Below, in pieces: positions 35,120-43,895 of a DNA stretch of 49,346 nucleotides. A program made the position numbers and the translations under genes. Under the pieces are notes generated by a model. That model worked only from the letters and a program-made list of their open reading frames with translations. It was not told the origin of the DNA and searched no databases. Each line of letters starts with the position of its first letter. The first letter of the stretch is position 1. Origin of the DNA: Deltaproteobacteria bacterium (GTDB lineage Bacteria; Myxococcota; Myxococcia; Myxococcales; 40CM-4-68-19); NCBI GenBank assembly GCA_025358085.1, contig JANYKT010000179.1, positions 1 to 49,346 of the forward strand, in the 5' to 3' direction.

Positions 35120-35838
35120 GCGAGCTTCCGTTTCAGCACCGGAGTATCCGAGAGCACCAGGCCGTCCTTGAAGACGACCGTGCGCCGGGCGTGTTCGGCG
35201 ATATCGGGCTCGTGCGTGACCAGCAGCACCGTCAGGCCCGAAAGATTGAGTTCCTGAAAGATGCGCATCACTTCTTCGCTGGTTTGCGAGTCGAGGTTTC
35301 CGGTGGGCTCGTCGGCGAGCAGCAGGGTGGGCCGGTTGACCAGCGCGCGCGCGATAGCCACGCGCTGCTGCTGGCCGCCGGAGAGCTGCGCGGGAGTGTG
35401 GTCGAGCCGGTCGCCTAGTCCCACGCGCAGAAGGGCCTCGGCCGCGCGCTCGTGGCGTTCCTTGCTCTTGATGCCCTGATACAGCATGGGCAATTCAACG
35501 TTCTCGAGAGCGCTGGTGCGGGGCAATAGATTGAATCCCTGGAAAACGAAGCCAATCTTCTGGCCGCGCGCGCGGGCGAGTTCGTCACGCGAGAGGCGCG
35601 AGACGTCTTCGCCCGAGAGCAGGTAGCGGCCGCTGGTGGGTTTGTCGAGGCAGCCCACCAGGTTCATGAAGGTACTCTTGCCCGAGCCGGAGGCGCCCAT
35701 CACGGCAAGAAATTCTCCGCCCTCAATGCGCAGCGATATTCCGCGCAGCGCGTGCACTTTCTGCTCGCCCATGGTGTACGTCTTCTCCACGGCAAAGGTC
35801 TCCACGACCGGCGACGGCAGGTCTCTAGAAGGGGCCAT
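35116..35838 (-). CDS. MacB/LolD-like ABC transporter ATP-binding subunit
   Basis: 240 aa ATPase. Walker [11 protein letters not shown]-loop [11 protein letters not shown], signature [15 protein letters not shown], Walker [14 protein letters not shown] and switch His in [11 protein letters not shown]. The [11 protein letters not shown] motif marks the MacB/LolD/FtsE group. ATG 35838 is chosen because the family starts near here ([14 protein letters not shown]) and it overlaps the adaptor gene by 14 bp; codons further upstream in the open frame are antisense-like noise. It energises the FtsX-type permease encoded next. Confidence 0.95.
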   Translation of the reverse strand: MAPSRDLPSPVVETFAVEKTYTMGEQKVHALRGISLRIEGGEFLAVMGASGSGKSTFMNLVGCLDKPTSGRYLLSGEDVSRLSRDELARARGQKIGFVFQGFNLLPRTSALENVELPMLYQGIKSKERHERAAEALLRVGLGDRLDHTPAQLSGGQQQRVAIARALVNRPTLLLADEPTGNLDSQTSEEVMRIFQELNLSGLTVLLVTHEPDIAEHARRTVVFKDGLVLSDTPVLKRKLA

Positions 35839-37027
35839 GGCGCGGTCCCGCGGGCTTCCCGCCGCTGCCTGGCGCGTTGTCCCCGGTGATGACTTGATCC
35901 CCTTCGGCGAGGCCATCGAGGATCTCGGTGCGCTGGCCGTCCGAGATACCGACGTGCAGCGAGACCAGCACCGGCTTGCCGTTCTCGAGCTTGAACGCGC
36001 GTCCGCTGCGCCCAGAAACGTTGGTCCGGCCGCCTTCGTGCTGCGACCGGGCCTGCGGCTTTCCCTCCGCGCCCGGCTTCCCGACTGCATCCGGCGCGAA
36101 GTTTTCCGGCTTCCACCGCAGCGCCGCGTTGGCAATGCGCAGCGCATCGTCGCGCCGGCTCGCCGTCACGGTCACCGCCGCCGTCATTCCCTGCCGCAGC
36201 TTGCGCTCCGGGTTCGGCGCGTCGATGACAGCGGCATAGGTGACGACGTTCTGAATGGTATTGGGCGACTGGCGCACCTGGCTGATCTTTCCATTGAAGG
36301 TCTCGCCCGGATAAGCATCCACGGTAAAGCTCGCCAGGAGCCCCTCGTGCACCTTCCCGACGTCGGCCTCGTCGATGTTGGCGAGGATCTGCATCTTGGT
36401 CAGATCGTTCGCGATGGTGAAAAGGGTCGGCGCCTGAAACGCGGCTGCTACCGTCTGGCCGACGTCGATTGCGCGCGAGACCACCACTCCGTCGATGGGA
36501 CTTTGAATGCGCGTATAGGCGAGATTGGTCACCGCAAGCGTGCGCTGCGCCCTGGCCTGCAGCACCGAAGCCTTGTTGCCGGCGAGCGTTGCCTCGGCTC
36601 CTTCGCGGTTGGCCTGGGCCGTATCGACGTCGGACTGCGCCACCAGCCGCTGGGCGAGCAGCTCGCGAATGCGCTTCTCCTGGCGTCGCGCATCCAGCAG
36701 CGCGACGTTGGCCTTCTGGACGGTGGCGTCGGCGCTGGCGAGCGCGGCATTCGCGCCCTCGAGCTGTGCCTGGAAGAGCCGCGGGTCGAGCGTGGCGAGC
36801 AGCTGGCCCTTCGTCACCGGGCTGTTCCAGTCCACGTACAGCTTCGAGATGATGCCCGAGACCTGGCTGCCAATATTGACAATGATGATGGCCTGCACGT
36901 CGCCGGTGGCGGAGACGACCTCGCTCACCGGGCCGCGGGTCAGGGGCTCGGTACGAAAGCTCTGAGCCGCTTTCTTCGCGCAGCCCAGGGCGCAGGCGAC
37001 CACGATTGCGAGGAGAAGTGCGCGCAT
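35825..37027 (-). CDS. MacA/HlyD-like periplasmic adaptor of the efflux system
   Basis: Membrane-fusion protein, 400 aa. The N-terminal signal [18 protein letters not shown] has a lipobox (ALGC), so it is a lipoprotein anchored in the inner membrane. A biotinyl-lipoyl half ([20 protein letters not shown]), a long alpha hairpin with heptads (about 85-160) and the second half ([20 protein letters not shown]) give the standard order, followed by beta-barrel and membrane-proximal domains. Between 320 and 355 there is a Gly/Lys/Gln-rich insertion. ATG 37027 is used; a TTG 3 nt upstream is also in frame. It is 21 bp after the marR stop. Confidence 0.93.
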   Translation of the reverse strand: MRALLLAIVVACALGCAKKAAQSFRTEPLTRGPVSEVVSATGDVQAIIIVNIGSQVSGIISKLYVDWNSPVTKGQLLATLDPRLFQAQLEGANAALASADATVQKANVALLDARRQEKRIRELLAQRLVAQSDVDTAQANREGAEATLAGNKASVLQARAQRTLAVTNLAYTRIQSPIDGVVVSRAIDVGQTVAAAFQAPTLFTIANDLTKMQILANIDEADVGKVHEGLLASFTVDAYPGETFNGKISQVRQSPNTIQNVVTYAAVIDAPNPERKLRQGMTAAVTVTASRRDDALRIANAALRWKPENFAPDAVGKPGAEGKPQARSQHEGGRTNVSGRSGRAFKLENGKPVLVSLHVGISDGQRTEILDGLAEGDQVITGDNAPGSGGKPAGPRHGPF

Positions 37028-37048
37028 CAAAGGGTTAGAGCATGTCGG

Positions 37049-37507
37049 TCATCGCGACGGTCCATTCGGAAACATGCTTGCAACAGTGAGCAGCTTGGCG
37101 AGCAGGTCACGCAGGATCTCCCGCTCCTGGCGCGCCAGTGGAGCGAGTATCTGCTCATAGGCCGCCAGTACCGAGGGTCGTCCGGCCTCGAGGCGGGCGC
37201 GGCCTTTGCGGGTGAGCTCAACGACGTTGCGCCGCTTGTCGGCTGCGCTGCGGTCCCGTCGCACGCACGCCGCGGCCTCCAGTTCTTCGAGCACGCGCGA
37301 GAGCCCCGTGGGGTGCTGGCCGGTTGCATTGCTGAGGGCGCTCTGCGAGGCAGCGCCCTCGCGGTCGAGACAATTGAGCACCTGCCACCGCAGGATCTGC
37401 TCGCCGCGCTCCTCCAATCGCCGCGCGGCATCGACGGCCGCGAGCCGCCGGACGCGCGTGAGGGACCGCCCGATCTCTTCAGCCAATGCCGTGCGTGACA
37501 GAGCCAT
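37049..37507 (-). CDS. MarR-family transcriptional regulator
   Basis: 152 aa winged-helix regulator. Helix-turn-helix and wing: QVLNCLDREGAASQSALSNA, GQHPTGLSRVLEELEAAACV and RRDRSAADKRRNVVELTRKG, flanked by dimerisation helices. MarR proteins usually repress efflux or stress genes until a phenolic or similar ligand binds. First gene of the operon marR-macA-ATPase-permease and divergent from tolC, so it most likely controls both through the dyad at 37540-37552. ATG 37507 has no Shine-Dalgarno site; it follows a TATACA box by 7 nt and is probably leaderless. Confidence 0.92.
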   Translation of the reverse strand: MALSRTALAEEIGRSLTRVRRLAAVDAARRLEERGEQILRWQVLNCLDREGAASQSALSNATGQHPTGLSRVLEELEAAACVRRDRSAADKRRNVVELTRKGRARLEAGRPSVLAAYEQILAPLARQEREILRDLLAKLLTVASMFPNGPSR

Positions 37508-37514
37508 CGAGCCG

Positions 37515-37544
37515 TGTATAGCCAATAATCCTTGCCGGACGCAA
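37515..37544 (-). promoter_or_regulatory. Promoter of the marR-efflux operon
   Basis: Minus strand: TTGCGT (37544-37539), an 18 nt spacer, TATACA (37520-37515), then 7 nt to ATG 37507. The spacing fits a sigma-70-type promoter with a leaderless transcript. Confidence 0.55.
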
Positions 37545-37552
37545 TCATTGCG
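37540..37552. promoter_or_regulatory. Palindromic MarR operator candidate
   Basis: CGCAAT-C-ATTGCG is a perfect 13 bp dyad between the divergent marR and tolC genes, overlapping the -35 box of the marR promoter, so a bound dimer would block that promoter and possibly tolC as well. A further GCGCACGC half-site lies beside it. Confidence 0.55.
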
Positions 37553-37585
37553 CACGCAAGCATTCTGCCTTAGAAGGCCACCCCT

Positions 37586-38827
37586 ATGGTCTGTCTCATT
37601 GCCTTGCTGCTCGCGGCCGCCCCCGCCGATCAAAAAATCTCGCTGGAGGAGGCAGTCAAGCGCGCTCTTCAACGCAGCCCGACGGTGCAGGTGGCGCAGG
37701 AAGAAATCAACCGCGCCGAAGGCCTCTTGCGCGAGGTGCGCTCAGCCTCGTTCCCTACGCTCTATGGCAACGGCGTCTATACACGGCTCGACAGCGCCCG
37801 CCTCTCGACGACCAATACAGTCGTGATTCCGCAAAACCAGCTGCAGGCGAACCTGTCGCTGTCGCTGCCGCTGCTGGCGCCGCAGCGGTGGGTGCAGTGG
37901 AAGCACGCGGGCGAGAACGTGGACGTAGCGCGCTTCTCGGCCGAGGACGTGCGCCGGTCGGTAGCGGTATCCACGGCGCGCGCCTATCTCGCGGTCTTCG
38001 CTCAGCATCGCCTGGTCGCCATCAATGAGCTGTCGGTCGCCAACGCGCGCGATCATCTCGAGTTCGCCAAGGCGCGATTCGAGGCCGGTTCCGGCAATCG
38101 GCTGGACGTGGTGCGCGCCGGGCAGGAGACCGCGACGGCCTCGTCGCAGGTTGCCAACGCCCAGCTGGGGCTGTCGCGCGCGAAGGAGGCGCTGGGGGTG
38201 CTGGTGGCCGACGAGGGACCGATCGATACGCTGGAGCAGGTGCCGCTGCCGGCGCCGCCCACGCCCGAGGCCGCGCTGCAGGAGGCCCAGGTGCAGCGCC
38301 GCGACGTGAAAGCGGCCGAGCGGCGGCTCGAAGCCGCCGGCAATGTCCTGCACGACAGCTATGCCGATTACCTGCCTCTCCTGACCGCCAACGTGTCGCC
38401 CTTCGTGCAGAGCACTGCCACGCTCACCTCGCCGACCAGCGGATGGCAGGCTTCATTGGTGCTCAGTATTCCGTTCTTTGACGGCGGGCTTCGTTATGGG
38501 CAAGAGCGTGAACGCTCGGCCCTGGCCGCGGAGGCAAAGTCCCAGCTCGACGGGCTCCTGCGGCAGGCGCGGTCCGAGGTGCGCATCGCTTTTGATGCGG
38601 TCCAGCGCGCAGACGAGGCGCTGGTCGCGGCGCAGGAAGCGTCCAGGCTTTCGCGCGAGGCGCTGGAGATCACGCAGCTTGCCTATAAGGAAGGCGCGAC
38701 CAATGACCTCGACGTGGTCGACGCCGAGCGCCGCGCGCGCGATGCCGACTCGCAGGCACTGGTCTCGGAGGACGCCGCACGGCAGGCGCGCATCGATCTA
38801 TTGACCGCCAGCGGCCGCTTTCCGTAG
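37586..38827 (+). CDS. TolC-family outer membrane efflux channel
   Basis: 413 aa. A short hydrophobic N-terminus (MVCLIALLLAAAPADQ) acts as signal peptide. Two OEP repeats follow: ISLEEAVKRALQRSPTVQVA...ARAYLAVFAQHRL...LEFAKARFEAGSGNRLDVVR and the second ending SREALEITQLAYKEGATNDLDVVDAE, the typical 'YxxGxxxxLDV' signatures. Long helices with high Ala/Glu/Arg content form the periplasmic tunnel. Divergent from the marR-macA-ATPase-permease operon, with which it would complete a tripartite pump. A weak GAAGG is 8 nt before ATG. Confidence 0.94.
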   Translation: MVCLIALLLAAAPADQKISLEEAVKRALQRSPTVQVAQEEINRAEGLLREVRSASFPTLYGNGVYTRLDSARLSTTNTVVIPQNQLQANLSLSLPLLAPQRWVQWKHAGENVDVARFSAEDVRRSVAVSTARAYLAVFAQHRLVAINELSVANARDHLEFAKARFEAGSGNRLDVVRAGQETATASSQVANAQLGLSRAKEALGVLVADEGPIDTLEQVPLPAPPTPEAALQEAQVQRRDVKAAERRLEAAGNVLHDSYADYLPLLTANVSPFVQSTATLTSPTSGWQASLVLSIPFFDGGLRYGQERERSALAAEAKSQLDGLLRQARSEVRIAFDAVQRADEALVAAQEASRLSREALEITQLAYKEGATNDLDVVDAERRARDADSQALVSEDAARQARIDLLTASGRFP

Positions 38828-38953
38828 TCGTGTTGAGCCGAGCGGGGTGCCCGGCCTGCCCTCCGGTCGGGCGCGCGCTCGCAAGAGCGCACGTCCCTCG
38901 TCGCGCCGCCGCTGCATTGACACTCTTCTTGGACCTCACCAAGGAGACGGAGC

Positions 38954-40096
38954 ATGCGCGCGCTGGCCTACCGTGGACCGAACAACGTCAAGGTGGAGAA
39001 GAAGCGGGATCCCGAGCTGCAGCACCCGAATGATGTGGTGCTCAAGGTAACGCGCGCAGCCATCTGCGGTTCGGACCTGCACCTGCTGCACGGGCTGATT
39101 CCTGATACACGAATCGGCTGCACCTTTGGTCACGAGTTTACTGGCACTGTTGAGGAGACCGGCCGTTCCGTCACTTCGCTGCGCGAGGGCGACCGGGTGG
39201 TGGTGCCCTTCAACATCGCCTGCGGCAGCTGCTTCTATTGCCTGCGCGGGCTCTCGGCCAATTGCGAGAACACCAACCCCAACAGCGATATGTCCTCCGG
39301 TGTCTATGGCTATTCGCATAGTACGGGCGGATATGAGGGCGGGCAGGCTGAGTATGTCCGCGTGCCGTTCGCGGACGTCGGGCCGATGAAGATTCCCGAC
39401 GACATGGAGGAAGAGGAAGTGCTCTTTCTCAGCGATATCTTTCCCACCGGATACCAGGCCGCCGAGATGGGCGAGATCAAGGGCGGAGAGACAGTGGTGG
39501 TCTTCGGCTGCGGGCCGGTGGGGCTGTTCGCCATGAAGTCGGCCTGGCTGCTGGGCGCCGCGCGGGTGATCGCGGTCGATCACGTCGAATACCGCCTGGA
39601 ATTCGCGCGCCGCTGGGCCGGTGTCGAGACCATCAATTTCAAGCAGCATGACAACATCGCCCTTTTCATCAAAGAGATGTTCAATGGCCGCGGGCCTGAT
39701 GTCTGCATCGACTGCGTCGGCATGGAGGCTGAGGGTTCGATGATGCACAGCGTGCCCGGCAAGTCGAACCTGGAATCGGGCTCGGCGACGGCGATCGCCT
39801 GGTGCATCGATACGGTCCGCAAGGGCGGCAACGTTTCCATAGTCGGTGTCTATGAGCCGCCGTGGAATCTGGTTCCGATCGGCACGGCGATGAACAAGGG
39901 CCTGACCCTGCGGATGAATCAATGCAACGTGAAGCGGTATATGCCACACCTCCTGAAGCACATCCGCGAGGGCCGCGTGGATGCCAAGGGAATCATCTCG
40001 CACCGCTTTCCGCTGTCCGACGCGCCCAAAGCCTATGACCTCTTTTCCGCGAAGAAAGACAACTGCGTGAAGTGCGTCCTTCTGCCCAACGCCTGA
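38954..40096 (+). CDS. Zinc-dependent alcohol dehydrogenase (formaldehyde dehydrogenase-like)
   Basis: Medium-chain dehydrogenase/reductase, 380 aa. Catalytic zinc ligands Cys38 (AAICGSDLHLLHG), His and Glu of FGHEFTGTV; structural zinc Cys set CGSCFYCLRGLSANC; Rossmann motif VFGCGPVGLFAM with NAD-specific Asp in VDHVEYRLEFAR. The insertion GVYGYSHSTGGYEGGQAEYV and the large C-terminal part place it near the glutathione-independent formaldehyde dehydrogenase / threonine dehydrogenase-like group. AAGGAG lies 8 nt before ATG. Followed 24 bp later by a small gene of unknown function. Whether it acts on formaldehyde, giving formate for the fdh operon, is speculation. Confidence 0.92.
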   Translation: MRALAYRGPNNVKVEKKRDPELQHPNDVVLKVTRAAICGSDLHLLHGLIPDTRIGCTFGHEFTGTVEETGRSVTSLREGDRVVVPFNIACGSCFYCLRGLSANCENTNPNSDMSSGVYGYSHSTGGYEGGQAEYVRVPFADVGPMKIPDDMEEEEVLFLSDIFPTGYQAAEMGEIKGGETVVVFGCGPVGLFAMKSAWLLGAARVIAVDHVEYRLEFARRWAGVETINFKQHDNIALFIKEMFNGRGPDVCIDCVGMEAEGSMMHSVPGKSNLESGSATAIAWCIDTVRKGGNVSIVGVYEPPWNLVPIGTAMNKGLTLRMNQCNVKRYMPHLLKHIREGRVDAKGIISHRFPLSDAPKAYDLFSAKKDNCVKCVLLPNA

Positions 40097-40120
40097 AAGT
40101 CGAATCAACGGAGATCCCGA

Positions 40121-40546
40121 ATGGACAAGACCCGGCAGCAAGCTGATCACAAGGATCGTCCCGCGCGCGGCGCGGACCTCAAGATGAGCGACCGGCCCGG
40201 CGTGCCGATGGAGCGGACAACGAATGACCCGCTCACTCCCGCGACCCACTGGCGCGAGCCCGAGCGCATGCGGAACGTGCCCGGCGTCACCCGGCGGATG
40301 GAGCTACGGCAAATGACACCGGTGTTCAGCACGGCCTATCCGCCTAAAGGGATCTCCGGAATGATCCGCCGGAGGGCCTATAACCTTCCGGAGACATACG
40401 CGCGCCATTGGGCGACGCTGCTGCTCGCCGATCGCGTGGAGCTGTGGGAGCACCGCCTCGCGCGGCTCCTGAAACTGTTGGCGGTCGTTCCGATGGGGTT
40501 CGCCGGCGCCTTCTTGGCCGCGCGGTTGCTCCGGGCGCGCCGGTAA
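40121..40546 (+). CDS. Hypothetical protein with C-terminal membrane helix
   Basis: 141 aa, not recognised. Residues 1-60 are very polar (many Arg, Asp, Pro). The middle has the compact motif VFSTAYPPKGISGMIRRRAY and LPETYARHWATLLLADRVEL. The C-terminal segment LLAVVPMGFAGAFLAARLL (about 118-136) is a likely transmembrane helix with Arg after it. GGAG lies 8 nt before ATG, so translation is well supported. It follows the alcohol dehydrogenase by 24 bp and is probably in its operon. Confidence 0.75.
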   Translation: MDKTRQQADHKDRPARGADLKMSDRPGVPMERTTNDPLTPATHWREPERMRNVPGVTRRMELRQMTPVFSTAYPPKGISGMIRRRAYNLPETYARHWATLLLADRVELWEHRLARLLKLLAVVPMGFAGAFLAARLLRARR

Positions 40547-40596
40547 GACAGGTTCGGCTGCTCTCCAGGCCATCGTCGTCACGACCCCGTGCTGCT

Positions 40597-40617
40597 CCCG
40601 CGGAGCCGGCCCGCGGG
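40597..40617. terminator. GC-rich stem-loop in the gap before the depolymerase
   Basis: CCCGCGG (40597-40603) pairs with CCGCGGG (40611-40617) over a 7 nt loop. It lacks a T-run, so rho-independent termination is doubtful, but it is 50 bp after the preceding stop codon. Confidence 0.35.
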
Positions 40618-40717
40618 GCTGACCTGGGAGCATCCCGGTATCTCACCCTGTTGCGCGCGCAGTGTAAGGGGCGCACACGGGAGGCGCCCGTCCCTGGCCA
40701 CACCCTCTGAGGTTCCC

Positions 40718-42196
40718 GTGAAAGTGCTCGTTCTCTCGCTGCTGCTCGCGGCCGGCGCCGCGCGTGCGCAGGTCGCGCTCGGCTCCTACGACGTTCGCCT
40801 CGACGAGACGACCGTCTCGGGCCTTTCGTCGGGCGCGTATATGGCGGTGCAGTTCGGGACCGCGTGGTCGTCCATCGTGCGCGGCGTCGGTGCATTCGCG
40901 GGCGGCCCGTATTACTGCTCGCAGGACAGCGTCTCCACCGCCACCGGAACCTGCCAGATCGGCACGCCTTCTCTCTCGCCGCTGTTCAGCGCCACCGACA
41001 GCTACGCAGCGTCCGGCGCGATCGACCCGACCGGAAACCTTTTGCGGCAGAAGGTCTGGATCTTCAGCGGCTACAACGACGGCGTGGTCAAGCGGTCGGT
41101 CGTGGACCAGCTCTTCAATTGGTACAATCACTACGACGCCGCCGCAGATATCGCTTACCAGACCCGGCTGAACGCCGGCCACGGTCAGATCACCCTGAAT
41201 TACGGCAACGCGTGCGGGTCGACGCAATCGAGCTTCATCAACAACTGCGGCTTCGACGGCGCCGGAATGCTGCTGCAGCACCTCTTCGGCCGGCTCAACG
41301 CGCGCCAGGGCGGCACGCTGTCGGGGCAATTGATCCAGTTCGACCAGACCGCGTTCAGCTCGACCGATCCGTACAATCTTTCGATGTCGCACTCGGGCTA
41401 TGCCTATGTCCCGGCCTCCTGCGCGGCGGGCGCTCATTGCCGCGTGCACGTGGCTTTCCACGGCTGCCTGCAGAACGCCGACGCGGTGGGCAGCGATTAC
41501 TACGCGCACGCCGGTTATAACGAGTGGGCCGATACCAACGGTCTGATCGTTCTCTATCCGCAGACCATCGCCTCGAGCGCCGGCCCGACCAACCCGAATG
41601 GCTGCTGGGACTGGTGGGGCTATAACGAGAGCGGATATGCGACGAAGAACGGCTCGCAGATCCAGATGGTGCGCGCGATGCTGACGCGGCTCGCGGCGAA
41701 GTACAGCGGCTGGAGCGCGGCGCCGGGCGGGAGCTTCGGCGTGCCGCAGGGGTTGGTCGCCCTGGACGCGAGCTCGTCGCGAGTGGCGCTGGCGTGGTCG
41801 CCGGTGGGCGGCGCGAAGTCCTACAACGTCTATCGCGCGTCTTGCGGGAGCTGCGCTTATGCGAAGGCCGGCAGCGTCGCCACTCCGAGCGCCTCCGACT
41901 CGGGGCTCGCCGCGAGCAGCACGTACTTCTACAAAGTCCGCGCGGTCTCGACAGCTACCGGCGGCGAGAGCGGCGACTCCGCGGTCGTGAGCCGCCCCAC
42001 CTCGGCGCCGCAGCCCTATTGCGACCCATACTATCGGGACAACTATACGCACACCGCCGAGGGCCGCGCTTATGCCTACTATGGATATGCCTATGCCTAT
42101 GGTTCGAACGACTCAATGGGACTTTGGAACATCTATTCGGAGACCAACCTGATCCAGACGAGCTCCGGATATTTCGCGGCGGCAACCTGCCCATAG
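40718..42196 (+). CDS. Extracellular PHB depolymerase (circularly permuted type) with Fn3 and C-terminal domain
   Basis: Degrades polyhydroxybutyrate outside the cell. 492 aa from GTG 40718. Signal peptide VLVLSLLLAAGAARAQ. Lipase box GLSSG at residues 35-39 (Ser37) sits near the N-terminus, and Asp121 (SGYNDG) and His155 (NAGHGQ) complete a triad spaced almost as in the permuted Penicillium funiculosum enzyme (Ser39, Asp121, His155). Oxyanion strand HVAFHGCLQN follows at about 245. Then an Fn3 domain (about 345-430, GLVALDASSSRVALAWSPVG) and a Tyr-rich, Cys-bounded C-terminal domain (GRAYAYYGYAYAYGSNDSMG...TCP), probably for polymer binding. GAGG lies 7 nt before the GTG; the upstream open codons lack coding character. 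Confidence 0.88.
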   Translation: MKVLVLSLLLAAGAARAQVALGSYDVRLDETTVSGLSSGAYMAVQFGTAWSSIVRGVGAFAGGPYYCSQDSVSTATGTCQIGTPSLSPLFSATDSYAASGAIDPTGNLLRQKVWIFSGYNDGVVKRSVVDQLFNWYNHYDAAADIAYQTRLNAGHGQITLNYGNACGSTQSSFINNCGFDGAGMLLQHLFGRLNARQGGTLSGQLIQFDQTAFSSTDPYNLSMSHSGYAYVPASCAAGAHCRVHVAFHGCLQNADAVGSDYYAHAGYNEWADTNGLIVLYPQTIASSAGPTNPNGCWDWWGYNESGYATKNGSQIQMVRAMLTRLAAKYSGWSAAPGGSFGVPQGLVALDASSSRVALAWSPVGGAKSYNVYRASCGSCAYAKAGSVATPSASDSGLAASSTYFYKVRAVSTATGGESGDSAVVSRPTSAPQPYCDPYYRDNYTHTAEGRAYAYYGYAYAYGSNDSMGLWNIYSETNLIQTSSGYFAAATCP

Positions 42197-42291
42197 ATAG
42201 CCTCGGCCGGCGGCGTGGCATCGATCGGTGTCGTCCAGGGCGACAGGATCGGTATTCGATGGCCCTCGCGAACAAGTCGACGAAGTCATGT

Positions 42292-42924
42292 TCAAGCGCA
42301 CAGTCGCTCGACCACTTCCAATAGCGTTGCCCCCTCGACTTCGGCGCGGTCGAAGGTTTCATTGAATTGCTTCTCGAGCCGGCTGCACCAGCCCGTGCGC
42401 AGGCCCGCCGCGCGCGCGCCGTGGACGTCCCACGAGTGCACGGCGATCAGCGCGACCTCGCCAGGCGCAAGGCCCAGCTGCTTGATCGCAGCGAGATAAG
42501 CGTCGCGGTGCGGCTTCCAGCGGCGCGCGTGGTCGATGCTCAGCACCGAGTCCACCTCGAGACCGTTGCGCTGCAACAGCCCGCGCGCGCCATCCTCCGA
42601 ACCATTCGAGAGCGAGCCCAGCCGGACACCAGCCCGGCGCACAGCCTCGAAGGCGGGCGCGGCGTCGGGATGCGCGTCAAGCTCCTTGAAGCTCTGCAGC
42701 ACGGCCGGGTCCTTGCGGCCGATCAGCCCCGCGAGCGCGTTGCCGGCCACCTCCGGAAACGGCTTGTGCTTCTCGCTGGCGGCGAGCGCGAAGCCGTCCC
42801 GCAGCGTGCGCGCGAACCAGAGCTCCAGGAGGTCCGGGTGGCCGGCCGTACGGAGGGCCGCGCGCACGGCCTCCAGCGAAAAAACGGTCTCGAAGAGGTC
42901 GAACAAGATCGCTTGAGGCTTCAT
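42292..42924 (-). CDS. HAD hydrolase, haloacid dehalogenase type II-like
   Basis: 210 aa. Motif I LFDLFETVF (nucleophile Asp), motif II SLSNGS (Ser), motif III Lys in RRWKPHRDAY and motif IV AVHSWDVHGARAAGLRTGW. The SWDVxGAxxAG motif is that of L-2-haloacid dehalogenases, but phosphatases of the same fold look alike. ATG 42924 is preferred to ATG 42930 because AGGAG stands 6 nt before it, while it would abut the other. Overlaps the ribokinase stop region, so the two genes form an operon. Confidence 0.88.
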   Translation of the reverse strand: MKPQAILFDLFETVFSLEAVRAALRTAGHPDLLELWFARTLRDGFALAASEKHKPFPEVAGNALAGLIGRKDPAVLQSFKELDAHPDAAPAFEAVRRAGVRLGSLSNGSEDGARGLLQRNGLEVDSVLSIDHARRWKPHRDAYLAAIKQLGLAPGEVALIAVHSWDVHGARAAGLRTGWCSRLEKQFNETFDRAEVEGATLLEVVERLCA

Positions 42925-42926
42925 GG

Positions 42927-43847
42927 TCATCTCCTCAGAAGAAGTTCCAGCACGGCCGCCCGCGTCGGCAGCGCTGCCTGCGCCCCCAGCACAGTGGTGG
43001 CGAGCGCGGCGGCAGCGCTGGCGAACGGTCCGCCCTCGGCGAGCGTTTTTCCCTCGGCGAGCGCAACCGCGAAGGCGCTGGCAAAGGCGTCGCCGGCGCC
43101 GGTCGCGTCCACCCGCTTGACTTCGAATCGCGGCAGCCAGACTTCGTGGCCGGGCCAGGCGAGCAGGTCGCCAAACTCGCCGGCCTGCACGGCCGCTGCC
43201 TTGGCGCCGCGGCGGATCAAGTCGGCAGCGGCCTCGCGCGCCGAGAGCCGGTCGCGGACGCGGATACCGGTGAGGATCTGCGCCTCGCTGGTGTTGGGCC
43301 GGATCAAGTCGAGCTGCGCGATCAGCTCGTCCGGAAGCGGCGCGGGCGGTCCCGGGTCAAGCACCACGATGGCTCCGGCAGCGCGGCCCAGGCGCACCGC
43401 TTCGGACACTGCCTCGAGCGGAACACCGAGCTGGCAGAGGACCACGCGGGCGCCTTCGAAGAGCGCTGCGGATGCCCGCACGTCGGCGGCGGTCAGGCGG
43501 GCGTTGGCGCCTGCGGCGGAGAGGATCTGCTTCTCGCCGCTGCCGCCCACCTGGCAGAGCGCGACGCCGGTAGCCGCCGAGGGGTCCTCGCGGACGTGCG
43601 TGACGTCGATGCCCTCCTTGCGCAATGCCTCGATCACCGCCGCGCCGCGAGCGTCCTTCCCGACGCGCGCGACCAGCGCCACCCGAGCGCCCAGTCGCGC
43701 CGCGCCGACGGCCTGATTTGCACCCTTGCCTCCGGGCGCTTCCTGAAAAGCGTCGCCATTCACCGACTGTCCGGGCGCGGGTAGCCGCGGGCCGCGCACC
43801 AGGTAATCCATGTTGGCTTTGCCAACGACGACGACGTCGAGGGGCAT
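42927..43847 (-). CDS. rbsK: Ribokinase (PfkB family)
   Basis: Phosphorylates a furanose sugar, most likely D-ribose to ribose-5-phosphate, with ATP. 306 aa. N-terminal VVVVGKANMDYLVRGPRLP, substrate motif APGGKGANQAVGAARLG, and the PfkB anion-hole signature DATGAGDAFASAFAVALAEG with catalytic Asp. Length and motif order match RbsK. No ABC transporter or rbsR gene is beside it. The end overlaps the dehalogenase-like gene by a few bases (TGA within ATGACCATG). Confidence 0.9.
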   Translation of the reverse strand: MPLDVVVVGKANMDYLVRGPRLPAPGQSVNGDAFQEAPGGKGANQAVGAARLGARVALVARVGKDARGAAVIEALRKEGIDVTHVREDPSAATGVALCQVGGSGEKQILSAAGANARLTAADVRASAALFEGARVVLCQLGVPLEAVSEAVRLGRAAGAIVVLDPGPPAPLPDELIAQLDLIRPNTSEAQILTGIRVRDRLSAREAAADLIRRGAKAAAVQAGEFGDLLAWPGHEVWLPRFEVKRVDATGAGDAFASAFAVALAEGKTLAEGGPFASAAAALATTVLGAQAALPTRAAVLELLLRR

Positions 43848-43895
43848 GGCGGAACTCTATTCCGTTCGGGCTCGGAGCGTCACTGCCAGAACCGC

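Noticed and set aside
35636-37498. 620-codon plus-strand frame opposite the adaptor and ATPase genes
   Set aside because: Shadow frame rich in Arg/His/Leu without motifs; the minus-strand genes have all family signatures.
38936-42052. Long minus-strand frames opposite the alcohol dehydrogenase and PHB depolymerase
   Set aside because: Shadow frames; the plus-strand genes carry complete active sites.
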